Positions 1 through 10,200 of a stretch of DNA of 64,000 nt are shown one piece after another. The stretch's first letter is position 1; each line of letters opens with the position of its first letter. The position numbers were made by a program, and so were the translations under genes. The stretch lies in NCBI RefSeq assembly GCF_000711245.1, contig NZ_JOMH01000001.1:2226830-2290829 (forward strand), written 5' to 3'. Origin of the DNA: Polycyclovorans algicola TG408 (GTDB lineage Bacteria > Pseudomonadota > Gammaproteobacteria > Nevskiales > Nevskiaceae). The notes under the pieces were generated by a model, which did no database searches, had not been told where the DNA came from, and saw only the letters and a list, made by a program, of their open reading frames with translations.

Positions 1-80
1 GCGGTGGCTTCGCCGATGCCGCGCGAGGCGCCGGTGACCAGTGCGATTCGGTCTTTCAGGTCAAAAAGCTGGGTCGGCAT
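1..80 (-). CDS. SDR-family oxidoreductase, N-terminal fragment (cut by window edge)
   Basis: Only the first 26 codons are in the window; the ATG is the complement of 78-80. The visible protein reads MPTQLFDLKDRIALVTGASR and continues GIGEAT, which is the classic TGxxxGIG NAD(P)-binding turn of short-chain dehydrogenases/reductases. It starts 9 nt after the stop of the BASS transporter gene on the same strand, so the two are probably co-transcribed. The substrate cannot be told because the catalytic YxxxK region lies outside the window. Confidence 0.8.
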   Translation of the reverse strand, partial: MPTQLFDLKDRIALVTGASRGIGEAT

Positions 81-89
81 CTCGGGTTC

Positions 90-965
90 TCAGGGTTGCG
101 GAGCGGGGATCTTTTGTCGGCCAATGGCGATCAGCAGTGCACCGAAGCCGTACATCATGATGCTGTATACCGCCGCTGGCACCGCCATCTCGCTGTTGTC
201 GAGGATCGACAGCGCCACCAGCAGGCCCACCGTGCCGTTCTTGATGCCCAGCTCGGCCGACAGGGTTACGCAGTCGCGCCAGCTCAATCCGCTGAGGCGC
301 CCCGCGAAAAAGCCCAGGCCAAAACCGATGACATTCAGTGCCGCGCACGCGGGGCCGGCCTGAACCAGTAGACCCAGCAGATTCTCGCGATTGGTGTAGG
401 CCAGCCCCACCACCAGCAGCACCAGCACCAGCGCGCCGAACAGGCTCACGCCGCGCTCGGCCAGCGCCGCGAGGTTGGCATTGCGGGCGCGAATGAGCAT
501 GCCGATGGCCACCGGGATGAGCGTGATGACCGACAGCATGATCACCGTCTGCAGGAACGGCAGCGTCAGTGGCACCTCGGTTTCGGCACCGAGGCGGGCC
601 ATCGCCAGATTCACCCAGAGCGGCAGCGTGACGATGGTGGCGAGGCTGGCAATGACCGTCAGCACGATCGACAGCGCCACATTGCCGCGACCGAGAAAGG
701 TGATCAGGTTCGACGTGGTGCCGCCAGGACAGGCGGCCAGAATCACCACGCCGATGGCCACCGCCGCGCTCAAGCCCGGCAAGCCCGCCAGCAACAGGCC
801 GACCAGCGGCATCACCAGCAACTGCAACACGGTGCCGATGACCGCACCGCGCGGCGCTCTGGCCTCCCGGGTGAAGTCGTGCAGGGTCAGCGTCAGCCCC
901 ATGCCGATCATGATGATGAACAGGGCAATGGGCAGCCCTATGGCGATCAGCGGACTCTGTTCCAT
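90..965 (-). CDS. Bile acid:sodium symporter (BASS) family transporter
   Basis: The 291-residue inner-membrane protein has about nine hydrophobic segments. It carries the family signatures CPGGTTSN at residues 79-86 and ELGIKNGT at about 238-245, which lie in the crossed helices forming the sodium sites in BASS structures. BASS proteins import organic anions such as bile acids or pantoate-like acids with Na+; the substrate here is unknown. The ATG has a good GGGGAG ribosome site 6-7 nt upstream. It is followed within 9 nt by an SDR gene, so uptake and oxidation of a steroid-like or carboxylate compound is a reasonable but untested idea. Confidence 0.85.
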   Translation of the reverse strand: MEQSPLIAIGLPIALFIIMIGMGLTLTLHDFTREARAPRGAVIGTVLQLLVMPLVGLLLAGLPGLSAAVAIGVVILAACPGGTTSNLITFLGRGNVALSIVLTVIASLATIVTLPLWVNLAMARLGAETEVPLTLPFLQTVIMLSVITLIPVAIGMLIRARNANLAALAERGVSLFGALVLVLLVVGLAYTNRENLLGLLVQAGPACAALNVIGFGLGFFAGRLSGLSWRDCVTLSAELGIKNGTVGLLVALSILDNSEMAVPAAVYSIMMYGFGALLIAIGRQKIPAPQP

Positions 966-1084
966 CGAAGCTCCCCGGGGTTGGCTTTTGTCGCCGTTAT
1001 GGTTGTCGGATTAGCCTACCGCCTCGGCGATCTGCAGTGGCATCATCATTGACCACTACGATAACAACGACGAGGACATCCGCC

Positions 1085-2896
1085 ATGGCTGCAAACTCCG
1101 ACCCCGCTGGCGATCGCGTCACGCTTCGCGCGCTGGTGCGCGGCGCCATTGCCGGTGCCGGCACCACGCCGAGGTTGGCCAAAGGCCTGTGGAACCTGGC
1201 AACCCTACGCCCGACCTCGAAAAAGTCGATAGGTCTGTTGCTGCAACAGCAAGCCGCCAAAACGCCCGAGGCGGTGGCATTGGTCTTCGAAGGACAGGCG
1301 TGGACTTATGCCGAGCTCAACGCCTGGGCCAACCGGTTTGCGCAGGTGCTGCAGCAGCGCGGAATCGGCGCCGGTGACACGGTCGGCATCTTGGTTGAGA
1401 ACCGGCCGCTGGTCCTTGCCGCGGCGCTGGGTACCGTCAAGCTCGGCGCGGTGGCCGCAATGCTCAATCATCAGCAGCGCGGTGAAGTGCTGGCGCACTC
1501 ACTGAGCCTGACCGGGCCCAAACTGATGCTGGTGGGCGAGGAGTGCGCCGCGGCGTGGAAGTCGGTGACCGCCCTCAAGCAACCCGCCAAGCCGGCGGTG
1601 CTGTGGGATGGCGAGAAAGCGCCGCGTGGTGCAGATCTGCTGGCCCCGCTGATGACCGAGGCCCCGGCCGACAACCTGCGCGTGACCGCCACCCTCACCG
1701 CGTCGAGCACCTGTTTTTACATCTTCACCAGCGGCACCACCGGCCTGCCCAAGGCCTCAAAAATGACCCACTACCGCTGGCTGCGTGGCATGGCGGGGCT
1801 CGGGCAAATGGGCCTGCGGCTGACCGCCGATGACCGACTCTATTGCTGCCTGCCGCTTTATCACAACAACGCACTCACGGTGAGCCTGGGCGCGGTGTTG
1901 GGCTCAGGTGCCAGCCTGGCACTGGCCCGCAAATTCAGCGCCACGCGATTCTGGGATGACGTGCGCAAGGCCGACGCCACGGCGTTCTGCTATATCGGCG
2001 AGCTCTGCCGTTACCTGGTCAACCAGCCGCCGTCGGTCAAGGATCGCCAGCACCGAGTGCGGGCGATCATCGGCAACGGCTTGCGGCCAGAAATCTGGGA
2101 CGCGTTCCAGTCACGCTTCGGCATCGCCAATGTCAGCGAGTTTTACGGCGCCAGCGAGTCGAACCTGGCGTTCGTCAATGGTTTCAACCTGCAGCGCACG
2201 GCGGGCTTTTGTCCCATGCCGTTTTCGGTGGTGCGCTTTGACCATGACGGCGAGCAGCCGCAGCGCGGTGACGACGGCTACCTTGAAGAGGTCAAGGCCG
2301 GTGAGGTGGGGCTGTTGATCACCGAGGTCACCGAGCGCACGCCGTTCGACGGCTACACCGACCCCAAGGCCACGGAAGCCAAATTGCTGCGCGACGTGTT
2401 CGTGCGCGGTGATTGCTGGTTCAACACCGGTGACCTGGTACGCGACCAGGGGTATCGCCACATCCAGTTTGTCGACCGTGTGGGCGACACCTTTCGCTGG
2501 AAAGGCGAAAACGTTGCCACCACCGAGGTCGAGGCCGCATTTGCCGGTATTGATGGGGTGGAGCAAGCCGTGGTCTACGGCGTGGCGGTGCCCCATGCCG
2601 AGGGTCGCGCCGGCATGGCGGCGCTGACGCTCAGCGGCGAGTTCGACGGCGGGGCGCTGGCCGACGCGCTGGGCCGCAAGCTGCCGGCGTACGCGGTGCC
2701 GGCGTTCATCCGCATCAAAGCCGAGCAGGACACCACCGCCACGTTCAAGTACCGCAAGGTGGACCTGAAGCGTGAGGGCTTCGACCCGGCGCAAGTCAAT
2801 GACCCGCTCTACGTGCGCTGGTCGGCCAAGGGGCCCTTTGAGCCCCTGACCACCGAACACCTGAACGCGATCAATGGCGGACAATGGCGCGCATGA
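1085..2896 (+). CDS. Long-chain / very-long-chain acyl-CoA synthetase (FATP/FadD6-like)
   Basis: The 603-residue AMP-forming ligase activates fatty acids to acyl-CoA with ATP. The P-loop-like AMP signature (IFTSGTTGLPK) is at residues 213-223, and the second adenylation motif (NTGDL, then FVDR and FRWKGENV) starts at about residue 447. The FRWKGENVATTEVE hinge and the overall length fit the very-long-chain/FATP branch better than classical FadD. I chose the ATG at 1085 because GAGGA lies at 1073-1077; an upstream in-frame GTG at 1037 adds a low-complexity Thr/Ser stretch and is less likely. The 3' end overlaps the downstream thioredoxin-like gene through ATGA. Confidence 0.85.
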   Translation: MAANSDPAGDRVTLRALVRGAIAGAGTTPRLAKGLWNLATLRPTSKKSIGLLLQQQAAKTPEAVALVFEGQAWTYAELNAWANRFAQVLQQRGIGAGDTVGILVENRPLVLAAALGTVKLGAVAAMLNHQQRGEVLAHSLSLTGPKLMLVGEECAAAWKSVTALKQPAKPAVLWDGEKAPRGADLLAPLMTEAPADNLRVTATLTASSTCFYIFTSGTTGLPKASKMTHYRWLRGMAGLGQMGLRLTADDRLYCCLPLYHNNALTVSLGAVLGSGASLALARKFSATRFWDDVRKADATAFCYIGELCRYLVNQPPSVKDRQHRVRAIIGNGLRPEIWDAFQSRFGIANVSEFYGASESNLAFVNGFNLQRTAGFCPMPFSVVRFDHDGEQPQRGDDGYLEEVKAGEVGLLITEVTERTPFDGYTDPKATEAKLLRDVFVRGDCWFNTGDLVRDQGYRHIQFVDRVGDTFRWKGENVATTEVEAAFAGIDGVEQAVVYGVAVPHAEGRAGMAALTLSGEFDGGALADALGRKLPAYAVPAFIRIKAEQDTTATFKYRKVDLKREGFDPAQVNDPLYVRWSAKGPFEPLTTEHLNAINGGQWRA

Positions 2897-3441
2897 ACAC
2901 ATGCGCAAACCGGCTGCGGGCCGTCTGGCTGGTCGTGTTGATGGCGCTGCCGACCGGGGCAATGGCAGCCCCGACCGGTATCCCGCCAGGCAGCGAAGCC
3001 CCCGAAATCGCCGGGCCGATGTTGCGCGGCGAGCCGCTGCGCCTTAGCGGCCTGCGCGGCAAGGTGGTGCTGGTCGATTTCTGGGCGTCGTACTGCGGCC
3101 CGTGCATTCTGGCCATGCCCGAGATCAACCAGATTCGCGCCGACCTTCACGCCGCCGGGCATGCGGACGCTTTTGAAGTGGTGGGCGTGGCGATGGACCG
3201 TGAGCCCGAAAAAGCCGAGCAGTTTCTCAGCCGCGTGCCGGTGGACTACCCGATCATCATCGACACGCTGGGGCTTGCAGCGCATAGCTATGGCGTCTGG
3301 CGCCTGCCGGCGACCTACCTGATCGATGCCGGCGGCACCATACAGCGCATCTGGTATGGCTTTGGCGACACCTTTGCCGCCGACATTCGCCGCCATGCGC
3401 TGACCTATCTGGCCGCTGCCGAGGACGGCACCAAACCCTGA
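2893..3441 (+). CDS. TlpA/ResA-like periplasmic thioredoxin-fold protein
   Basis: The 182-residue protein has an N-terminal hydrophobic signal segment ending near AMA-AP, then an AhpC/TSA-TlpA domain with the active site WASYCGPC (cysteines at about 68 and 71) and the cis-proline region LPATYLID. It probably reduces or oxidises periplasmic dithiols. The ATG at 2893 overlaps the acyl-CoA synthetase stop as ATGA and has GGCGGA about 10 nt upstream. An alternative ATG at 2884 has no room for a ribosome site. No partner cytochrome or Dsb gene is adjacent, so its client is unknown. Confidence 0.8.
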   Translation: MNTCANRLRAVWLVVLMALPTGAMAAPTGIPPGSEAPEIAGPMLRGEPLRLSGLRGKVVLVDFWASYCGPCILAMPEINQIRADLHAAGHADAFEVVGVAMDREPEKAEQFLSRVPVDYPIIIDTLGLAAHSYGVWRLPATYLIDAGGTIQRIWYGFGDTFAADIRRHALTYLAAAEDGTKP

Positions 3442-3466
3442 GCGGCGCTTGTTGGCGGGGCGCTGA

Positions 3467-3472
3467 TATACT
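3467..3472 (+). promoter_or_regulatory. Probable -10 element of the tRNA-Leu promoter
   Basis: TATACT is followed by a GC-rich discriminator (TTCGCGCTG), the same arrangement as at the tRNA-Thr gene at 15819-15824. No clear -35 is visible at 16-18 bp upstream, so the call rests on the -10 and the discriminator alone. Confidence 0.4.
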
Positions 3473-3550
3473 TTCGCGCTGTTTTGCACGGCATTATTTT
3501 GATTGTCAGGCCCGCCTTTTCGGGGCCGGTCATTGAAAGGAAGGCCGCGC

Positions 3551-3635
3551 GCGAGAGTGGCGGAATTGGTAGACGCACTGGATTTAGGTTCCAGCGCCGC
3601 AAGGCGTGCGAGTTCGAGTCTCGCCTTTCGCACCA
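3551..3635 (+). tRNA. tRNA-Leu (anticodon TAG)
   Basis: An 85-nt cloverleaf with acceptor GCGAGAG (3551-3557) pairing with CTTTCGC (3625-3631), followed by A and an encoded CCA. The anticodon stem CTGGA/TCCAG encloses the loop TTTAGGT, giving anticodon TAG at 3585-3587. The long variable arm (CGCCGCAAGGCG) is typical of class II tRNA-Leu, and the T-arm GTTCGAGTC is intact. It sits directly upstream of tig, as in many proteobacteria. Confidence 0.97.
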
Positions 3636-3707
3636 CCCCATCATCCCTGGCGCCTGCTGCTGCGGCAGGATTGTTCAGTTCACTTACGAGTTTTCGAGTC
3701 GAGTCCT

Positions 3708-5048
3708 ATGGAAGTCACGCTTCACACGCCCGGCGGCCTGCGCCGCGAATTGCACGTCCGGTTGCCAGCCGAGCGCCTTACTGATGCCGTGAATGATCGT
3801 CTGAAGCGCATGTCTGCCCGCGCCAAGGTGCCTGGGTTCCGGCCTGGCAAGGCTCCGCGCAAGGTGCTTGAGCAGCAGTACGGCGAGGCCGCACGGTTTG
3901 ACGCCATCAACGATCTGGTCAATGCCAGCTATCCGGCGGCCGTCAAACAGTCAGGCGTCACGCCGGCCGGTCAGCCGCAGATCGACATCACCACCGAGAA
4001 GACCGGTGAGCCGCTGGAATACGTGGCCAAGTTCGAGATCTATCCCGAGGTGGTGCTCAGTGGTCTGGAAAGCATCCAGATCAACAAGCCCGATGTCACC
4101 GTCACCGACGCGGATATCGACCGCCTGATCGACAATCTGCGTCGCGCCAAGCGCGTCTTCGCGCCTGTCGAGCGGGCCGCCGAGAAGGGCGACAACGTCA
4201 CCATCGACTTCGTGGGCAAGATCGACGGCGAAGCATTCGACGGCGGCAGTGGCAGCGACGTGAAGGTGGAGCTCGGTGAAGGCCGCTTCCTGCCCGACCT
4301 TGAAAAGGGCATTGAAGGCCATGCGGCGGGCGAAAATTTCTCGGTTAAGGTCGACTTCCCCGAGGACTACCGTGCCGAAGCCCTGCGCGGCAAGCAGGCA
4401 CAGTTTGACGTGAACCTGAAACAGGTTGAAGGCGCCGAGTTGCCCGACATTGCCGATCCGGAATTTCTTAAGAGCCACCAGATCGACCCCGAGGGTGGCG
4501 TCGCCAGTCTGCGCGAGAAATGCCAGACGGCCTTGCTCAAGGAGCGCGACAAAGCGGTGCGCAACAACGTCAAGCAGCAGGTGATGGAAGCGCTGCTCAA
4601 GGCCAACGACATCGAAGTGCCCGAAGCGCTGGTGACGGCCGAGCTGCCACGCATGCAGCAGGAAGCGGCCCAACGCATGGGTCTGCAAAACCTTGAACAG
4701 ATTTCGCCCGAGCAGCTCGACCAGATGATGCCGGCCAGCCTGTTCGAGCCGCAGGCCAAGCGCCGCGTGGCGCTGGGGTTGCTGGTGGGTGAGGTCATCA
4801 AGACCCGCGAGATCAAGCTCGATGCCGATCGCGTCAACGTCGAGATCGAACAAATCGCCGCCGATTACGACTCGCCCGAGCAGGTCAAGCAGTTTTATCA
4901 GTCGCGCCCCGACCTGCTGCAGGGCCTGCGCGCCATGGTCCTCGAGGACCAGGTGGTCGACAGCCTGGTGGCCTCGGCGACGGTCAACAGCGTGACGCAG
5001 TCGCTGGAAGACCTTTTGCGACCACAGCAGCAGGGCCAGCCTGGCTGA
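3708..5048 (+). CDS. tig: Trigger factor, ribosome-associated chaperone and prolyl isomerase
   Basis: The 446-residue protein has the three-domain trigger factor layout. The N-terminal ribosome-binding domain holds the GFRPGKAP signature loop (GFRxGKxP) that docks on L23 at the exit tunnel. An FKBP-type PPIase domain follows (from about GDNVTIDFVGKIDG to DFPEDY), then a long helical C-terminal chaperone arm. The start is the ATG at 3708 (MEVTLHTPGG), matching the family start; upstream in-frame codons run back into the tRNA. It is first in a tig-clpP-clpX cluster that links folding of nascent chains with ATP-dependent proteolysis. Confidence 0.97.
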   Translation: MEVTLHTPGGLRRELHVRLPAERLTDAVNDRLKRMSARAKVPGFRPGKAPRKVLEQQYGEAARFDAINDLVNASYPAAVKQSGVTPAGQPQIDITTEKTGEPLEYVAKFEIYPEVVLSGLESIQINKPDVTVTDADIDRLIDNLRRAKRVFAPVERAAEKGDNVTIDFVGKIDGEAFDGGSGSDVKVELGEGRFLPDLEKGIEGHAAGENFSVKVDFPEDYRAEALRGKQAQFDVNLKQVEGAELPDIADPEFLKSHQIDPEGGVASLREKCQTALLKERDKAVRNNVKQQVMEALLKANDIEVPEALVTAELPRMQQEAAQRMGLQNLEQISPEQLDQMMPASLFEPQAKRRVALGLLVGEVIKTREIKLDADRVNVEIEQIAADYDSPEQVKQFYQSRPDLLQGLRAMVLEDQVVDSLVASATVNSVTQSLEDLLRPQQQGQPG

Positions 5049-5087
5049 TGTGACCCGTTGGGTCGCTGGCCCCGCGTCACCGACACG

Positions 5088-5127
5088 GTCCGCGAATGCA
5101 CGCGCATTCGCGGACTGCGTTATTTTT
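5088..5127 (+). terminator. Perfect 12-bp hairpin with T-rich tail between tig and clpP
   Basis: GTCCGCGAATGC (5088-5099) and GCATTCGCGGAC (5104-5115) form a perfect 12-bp stem with a 4-nt loop (ACGC). A T-rich stretch (TTATTTTT) follows at 5120-5127. It looks like an intrinsic terminator or attenuator that lowers read-through from tig into clpP. The clpP ATG is only 27 nt beyond, so an effect on the clpP leader is also possible. Confidence 0.7.
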
Positions 5128-5153
5128 GTGCTTCCCTAGTTCAAGACCTCAAC

Positions 5154-5777
5154 ATGACCTCTTCTCTGACTGCCGCCTCCCTCGTGCCCATGGTCGTGGA
5201 ACAGACCGCTCGCGGCGAGCGCGCATTCGACATCTTTTCGCGCCTGCTGAAAGAGCGACTGATCTTTCTCACCGGGCCGATCGATGACGGCGTGGCCAAC
5301 CTTGTGGTCGCGCAGTTGCTGTTTCTTGAGTCGGAGAACCCCGACAAAGACATTCACATTTACATCAACTCACCCGGCGGCGTGGTCACGGCCGGGCTGT
5401 CGATCTACGACACCATGCAGTTCATCAAGCCCGACGTGGCGACGATCTGCGTCGGCCAAGCGTGCAGCATGGGGTCTTTCCTGCTGGCTGCCGGCGCCAA
5501 GGGCAAGCGCTATTGCCTGCCCAACTCGCGGGTGATGATTCACCAGCCCTCGGGCGGCGCGCAGGGTCAGGCAACCGACATCCAGATCCAGGCCAAAGAG
5601 ATTCTCTACATCCGCGAGCGACTCAATGCGCTGCTGGCCCATCACACCGGGCAGCCGCTGGAGCGCATCGAGCGGGACGTGGAACGCGATTACTTCATGA
5701 CCGCCGACGCGGCCAAGGACTATGGTGTGATCGACAGCATCATCGACAAGCGCCCGGCGGCGCCAACCACCGAGTGA
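5154..5777 (+). CDS. clpP: ATP-dependent Clp protease proteolytic subunit
   Basis: The 207-residue serine peptidase forms the double-heptamer chamber that degrades substrates fed by ClpX or ClpA. The catalytic triad is visible: Ser105 in GQACSMGSF, His130 in MIHQPSGG and Asp179 in ERDYFM, with the E. coli spacing. The glycine-rich INSPGG oxyanion region is at about residues 71-76. The ATG at 5154 gives the family length; upstream in-frame codons pass through the intergenic hairpin and are unlikely to be translated. clpX follows after 91 nt. Confidence 0.97.
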   Translation: MTSSLTAASLVPMVVEQTARGERAFDIFSRLLKERLIFLTGPIDDGVANLVVAQLLFLESENPDKDIHIYINSPGGVVTAGLSIYDTMQFIKPDVATICVGQACSMGSFLLAAGAKGKRYCLPNSRVMIHQPSGGAQGQATDIQIQAKEILYIRERLNALLAHHTGQPLERIERDVERDYFMTADAAKDYGVIDSIIDKRPAAPTTE

Positions 5778-5868
5778 GGGTCTCAATGCAACCGCTGACC
5801 CGCGTCCGGCCCGGCGATTGCAGTGAGAAAAGGTCTATGACGAGACAAACCAGATACCGAGGACGCCC

Positions 5869-7140
5869 ATGAGTCACGAAGCCAGAAGCACCGGCGGACG
5901 TGTTCTGTACTGCTCTTTCTGCGGCAAGAGTGAACACGAAGTCCGCAAGTTGATCGCCGGCCCGTCGGTCTATATCTGCGACGAGTGCGTGGACCTGTGC
6001 AACGACATCATTCGTGAAGAAGTGCAGAGCAAGCCCGTCTCGACTGGATTGCCCAAGCCGCACGAGATTCGCGCGGTGCTCGACGAATATGTCATCGGTC
6101 AGGACATCGCCAAGAAGATTCTGTCGGTGGCGGTCTACAACCACTTCAAGCGCCTGTCGACCCAGGGCGCAGCCGACGGCATTGAAATCGCCAAGTCCAA
6201 CGTGCTGCTGATTGGCCCCACCGGGTCGGGCAAGACCCTGCTGGCCGAGACGCTTGCGCGGCTGCTGGATGTGCCGTTCGCCATTGCCGATGCCACCACG
6301 CTCACCGAAGCCGGTTACGTCGGTGAAGACGTTGAAAACATCATCGCCCGACTGCTGCAGAAGTGCGATTACGACGTCGAAAAGGCCCAGCGCGGAATTG
6401 TCTATATCGACGAAATCGACAAGATCGCGCGCAAGTCCGAGAACCCGTCGATTACCCGGGACGTGTCCGGCGAGGGCGTGCAGCAGGCGCTGCTCAAGTT
6501 GGTGGAAGGCACCATCGCCAGCGTGCCGCCGCAGGGCGGGCGCAAGCATCCGCAGCAGGAATTTCTGCAGGTCAACACCGCCAGCATCCTGTTCATTTGC
6601 GGTGGCGCGTTCCCCGGCCTAGACAAAATCATCACCCAGCGTACCGAGAAGACCGGCATCGGCTTCAATGCCGACGTCAAGTCAAAGAAGGCGGCCAAGG
6701 CGCAGAATGACCTGCTCCGTCAGTTGGAGCCGGACGACTTGGTGCGCTACGGCCTGATCCCGGAATTTGTCGGCCGCCTGCCGGTGGCGGCGGTGCTCGA
6801 CGAACTCGACGATGCGGCATTGATGGCGATTCTCTGCGAGCCGAAGAACGCGCTGGTCAAGCAGTACGGCAAGCTGTTTCAGATGGAAGGCGCGCAGCTG
6901 GAGTTTCGAGATGACGCCCTCAAGGCCATCGCCAGTCGTGCGCGTGAGCGCAAGACCGGCGCCCGTGGCCTGCGCACGATTCTTGAGAACATTCTCATGG
7001 ACGTGATGTATGACCTGCCGTCGATGACCAATGTCTCGAAAGTGGTGGTCGACGAGGCCGTGGTGCGGGGCGAGGTCAAGCCTTTCATCGTTTACGAAAA
7101 CGCCGAGGCCAAGCGCGAGAGCAAGAAACCTGCCGCTTGA
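5869..7140 (+). CDS. clpX: ATP-dependent Clp protease ATP-binding subunit ClpX
   Basis: The 423-residue AAA+ unfoldase starts with a zinc-binding domain (Cys15, Cys18, Cys37, Cys40). It has Walker A GPTGSGKT at residues 116-123, Walker [10 protein letters not shown] with Asp180-Glu181, and the ClpP-docking IGF loop at residues 263-265. It unfolds tagged proteins and delivers them to ClpP. A strong terminator lies 38 nt after the stop, closing the tig-clpP-clpX group. The usual gammaproteobacterial neighbours lon and hupB are not downstream. Confidence 0.97.
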   Translation: MSHEARSTGGRVLYCSFCGKSEHEVRKLIAGPSVYICDECVDLCNDIIREEVQSKPVSTGLPKPHEIRAVLDEYVIGQDIAKKILSVAVYNHFKRLSTQGAADGIEIAKSNVLLIGPTGSGKTLLAETLARLLDVPFAIADATTLTEAGYVGEDVENIIARLLQKCDYDVEKAQRGIVYIDEIDKIARKSENPSITRDVSGEGVQQALLKLVEGTIASVPPQGGRKHPQQEFLQVNTASILFICGGAFPGLDKIITQRTEKTGIGFNADVKSKKAAKAQNDLLRQLEPDDLVRYGLIPEFVGRLPVAAVLDELDDAALMAILCEPKNALVKQYGKLFQMEGAQLEFRDDALKAIASRARERKTGARGLRTILENILMDVMYDLPSMTNVSKVVVDEAVVRGEVKPFIVYENAEAKRESKKPAA

Positions 7141-7178
7141 CGGCGCCTATTTTCATTGACGCCATCGGCTCGAAGGAC

Positions 7179-7211
7179 AAAGCCGCGCCCATCTCCGGGC
7201 GCGGCTTTTTT
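7179..7211 (+). terminator. Intrinsic terminator after clpX
   Basis: AAAGCCGCGCCC (7179-7190) pairs with GGGCGCGGCTTT (7197-7208) around a 6-nt loop, and the T-run extends to 7211. It stands between clpX and the convergent RND gene. Confidence 0.9.
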
Positions 7212-7228
7212 GTGACCCTGATGCGCTT

Positions 7229-10200
7229 TTAGGTCTGACGCGTTGCCGGGGGCGATGGCGCGCGGGCGCCTGTTTCGACTTGCTCGCGGTCATACAGGGC
7301 GTCCAGCGCATGTTCGCGCTGGTTGGGCGAGCCGGTTTTACGGCACAAGAGCGCGTAGAAGCACGGCACAACCACCAGGGTGATGACGGCCGACAGGGCG
7401 ACCCCACCAAAGACCACCAGACCGAGAATCATCCGCGCCTCAGACCCTGCGCCGCTGGACAGGATCAGCGGCACGGCGCCGGCGACGGTCGACAGTGTGG
7501 TCATCAGGATGGGGCGTAGCCGAATTGCCGACGCCGTGATCAATGCCTCGTCGAAGGCCATGCCGGCATCGCGTTGCTGGTTGGCAAACTCGACAATCAG
7601 GATGCCGTTTTTCGCCGCCATACCAATCAACATCACCATGCCGATTTGTGAATAGATGTTGAAGGACTGATCGAAGGTCAGCAGCCCCAACAGCGCGCCG
7701 AAGATCGCCAGCGGCACGGTGGACATCACCACCAGCGGATGCACGAAGCTCTCGAACTGCGCGGCCAGCACCAGGTAGACGACCAGTAACGCCATGCCGA
7801 ACACGAGGAAGATCGACTGTGCCGAGTCCTTGAAGTCGCGGGATTCGCCGCTGTAGTTCACCTGCACCTGCTCGGGCAGCTCCTCGCGGATCAGGGTTTC
7901 GAGGTCTTCCAGCGCCTCGCCCAGCGTATAGCCGGGCGCCAGGCCTGCCGACAGGGTGATGGTCCGCACCCGGTCAAGGCGATTGAGCGTGGCGGCGGCC
8001 GCGACCTCGCGGGTGCTGACCAGCATTGCCAGCGGCACCAGTTCGTTCTGGCTGGAGCGCACGTAGATTTCGTCGAGCACATCGGGGCTGCGGCGCGCGT
8101 CATCGGGCGCCTGGATGAGCACGTTGTATTCCTCGCCGTCGTCTTCGTAGGTGGTCACGCGGCGACCGCTCATGAAGGTTTCCAGCGTCTGCGCAATTTG
8201 CAGGTTGGTGACGCCCAGGTCGGCTGCCTTGTCGAGATCGATGTCGAGTTCGATCTGCGGTTTGGTGGCGCGGTAGTCCGAATCGAGTCGCACCAGGCCG
8301 GGCAGCTCGTCGGCGGCGCGCGCCAGGACGCGATCACGCCATTGCGCGAGCTCGTCGAACGTTCCGCCGCCGATGGTGACCTGCACCGCTTGCGTCAGCC
8401 GCAGGCCGAAGCCCTGACGCGGAATCACGAAGGCGCGCGCGTCCAGCAGATTGGCCACTTCACGACCCACCTCCTCGGCAATGACGTCGGTGCCACGGCG
8501 GCCGCTGTCCCAGTCGGACAGGGTGGCAATCACGAAGCCACTGTTGACCTCGTCGCCGCTGCCAAAGCCGGGGACACGTACCAGCAGACGTTCAATTTCT
8601 CCGCCAAGGCGGGTGACCAGCGGGGCTTCGACCTCATCCATGACGTCGAGCATCGCCGGGAAGCTGGCGCCCTCCGGGCCGACGACGCTGATGAAGAATC
8701 CGCCGCGGTCTTCAAAAGGCACGAATTCCTGCTTGACCAGGGTCATGAAAAGTGCGCTCGCGCCCAGCAGCAGCAGGAACAGGGCAACGCCGATCCAGAC
8801 GCGCGTAATCAGCGTTTCCAGCAGCCGGGTATAGGCCGCACTCAGTCGGTTGAAGAGGCGATCAATCAACGTCGGTTCCGAGTGCCCGTCCGATTTTTTC
8901 GCCTTGAACAGGGCACTGGCCAGCACCGGTGCCAAGGTCAGGGCGACGATGGACGAGCAGAACACCGATGCTGCGAGCGCCAGCGCGAATTCACGGAACA
9001 GGCGACCGACCTGTCCATCAAGGAACGCCAGTGGGGTGAACACCGCAATCAGTACGGCCGTGGTGGCGACGATGGCGAAGCCCACTTCACGGGCGCCGCG
9101 ATAGGACGCCAGCAACGGCGGCTCACCGAGCTCGAGACGGCGATGAATGTTCTCGATCATCACGATCGCGTCATCAACCACCAGACCAATGGCCAGCACC
9201 AGCGCTAGCAGGGTGAGGATGTTGATTGAAAAGCCGAACATGTAAAGAAAAATGAATGAGGCCAACAGCGAGATCGGTACCGTCACCGCCGGAATCAACG
9301 TCGCCTTGATGCTGCCGAGAAACAGGAAGATCACCACCACAACCATCAATGAGGCATAGATCAGGGTCTTGATCACTTCGGTCAGCGCGCCCTCGATGAA
9401 CTCGGATGAGTCGAAGTTGAGCTCGATGTTCATGCCCTCCGGCAGGGTCGCGCGCAGACGCTCGACCTCGGCGCGGGCGTCTTTGGCGACCGACAGGGTG
9501 TTGGCGGTGGAGGTGCGCAGCACGCCCAGACCCAGCGACAGCACGCCGTTGGCCTTGAACGAGGTGCGCGGGTTTTCGGCGCCGCGCAGCACGTGGGCGA
9601 CATCGTCCAGACGGGTCACAAAACCATCATCACCACGGGCGATGACCAGATTGCGAAACGCCTCGGCGCTCTCGAACGCCCGCGGGGTGCGCAGGGTGAA
9701 CTCGCGCTGCAAGGACTCGATGCGGCCGGCGGGGCGTTCGACATTCTGGTTGCGCAGCGCGTTTTCGACGTCCTCGGCCGTCAGCCCGCGCGCCGCCAGT
9801 TCGTGGCGGTCAATCTCGACACGCATCGCGTAATCGAGGCTGCCGCCAAGACGGACGTCGGCGACGCCGTCGATGGTTCTGAGCTGGTCGAGGATGTAGC
9901 GGTTGGCGTAATCCGACAGTTCAAGATTGCTCAACCGGTCGCTGGTCAAGACGAACCAGACGATGGGCGAGGCGTCGGCGTCAGCCTTCTGGATGCGCGG
10001 TGAGTCGGCCTGCTCGGGCAGTTCACTGAGCACGCGCGATACGCGGTCACGGACATCGTTGGCACCCGCGTCGATGTCGCGAGACAGCTCGAACTCGATG
10101 TTGATGCTGCTGCGGCCTTCCTGTGAAGCGCTGGTGATGCGGCGCACCCCTTCGATGCCGGCGAGCTGGTTTTCCAGAATCTGCGTGACCTGGGTTTCCA

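Noticed and set aside
1037-1084. Upstream GTG start for the acyl-CoA synthetase
   Set aside because: It would add a Thr/Ser-rich stretch with no family match; the ATG at 1085 has a GAGGA site.
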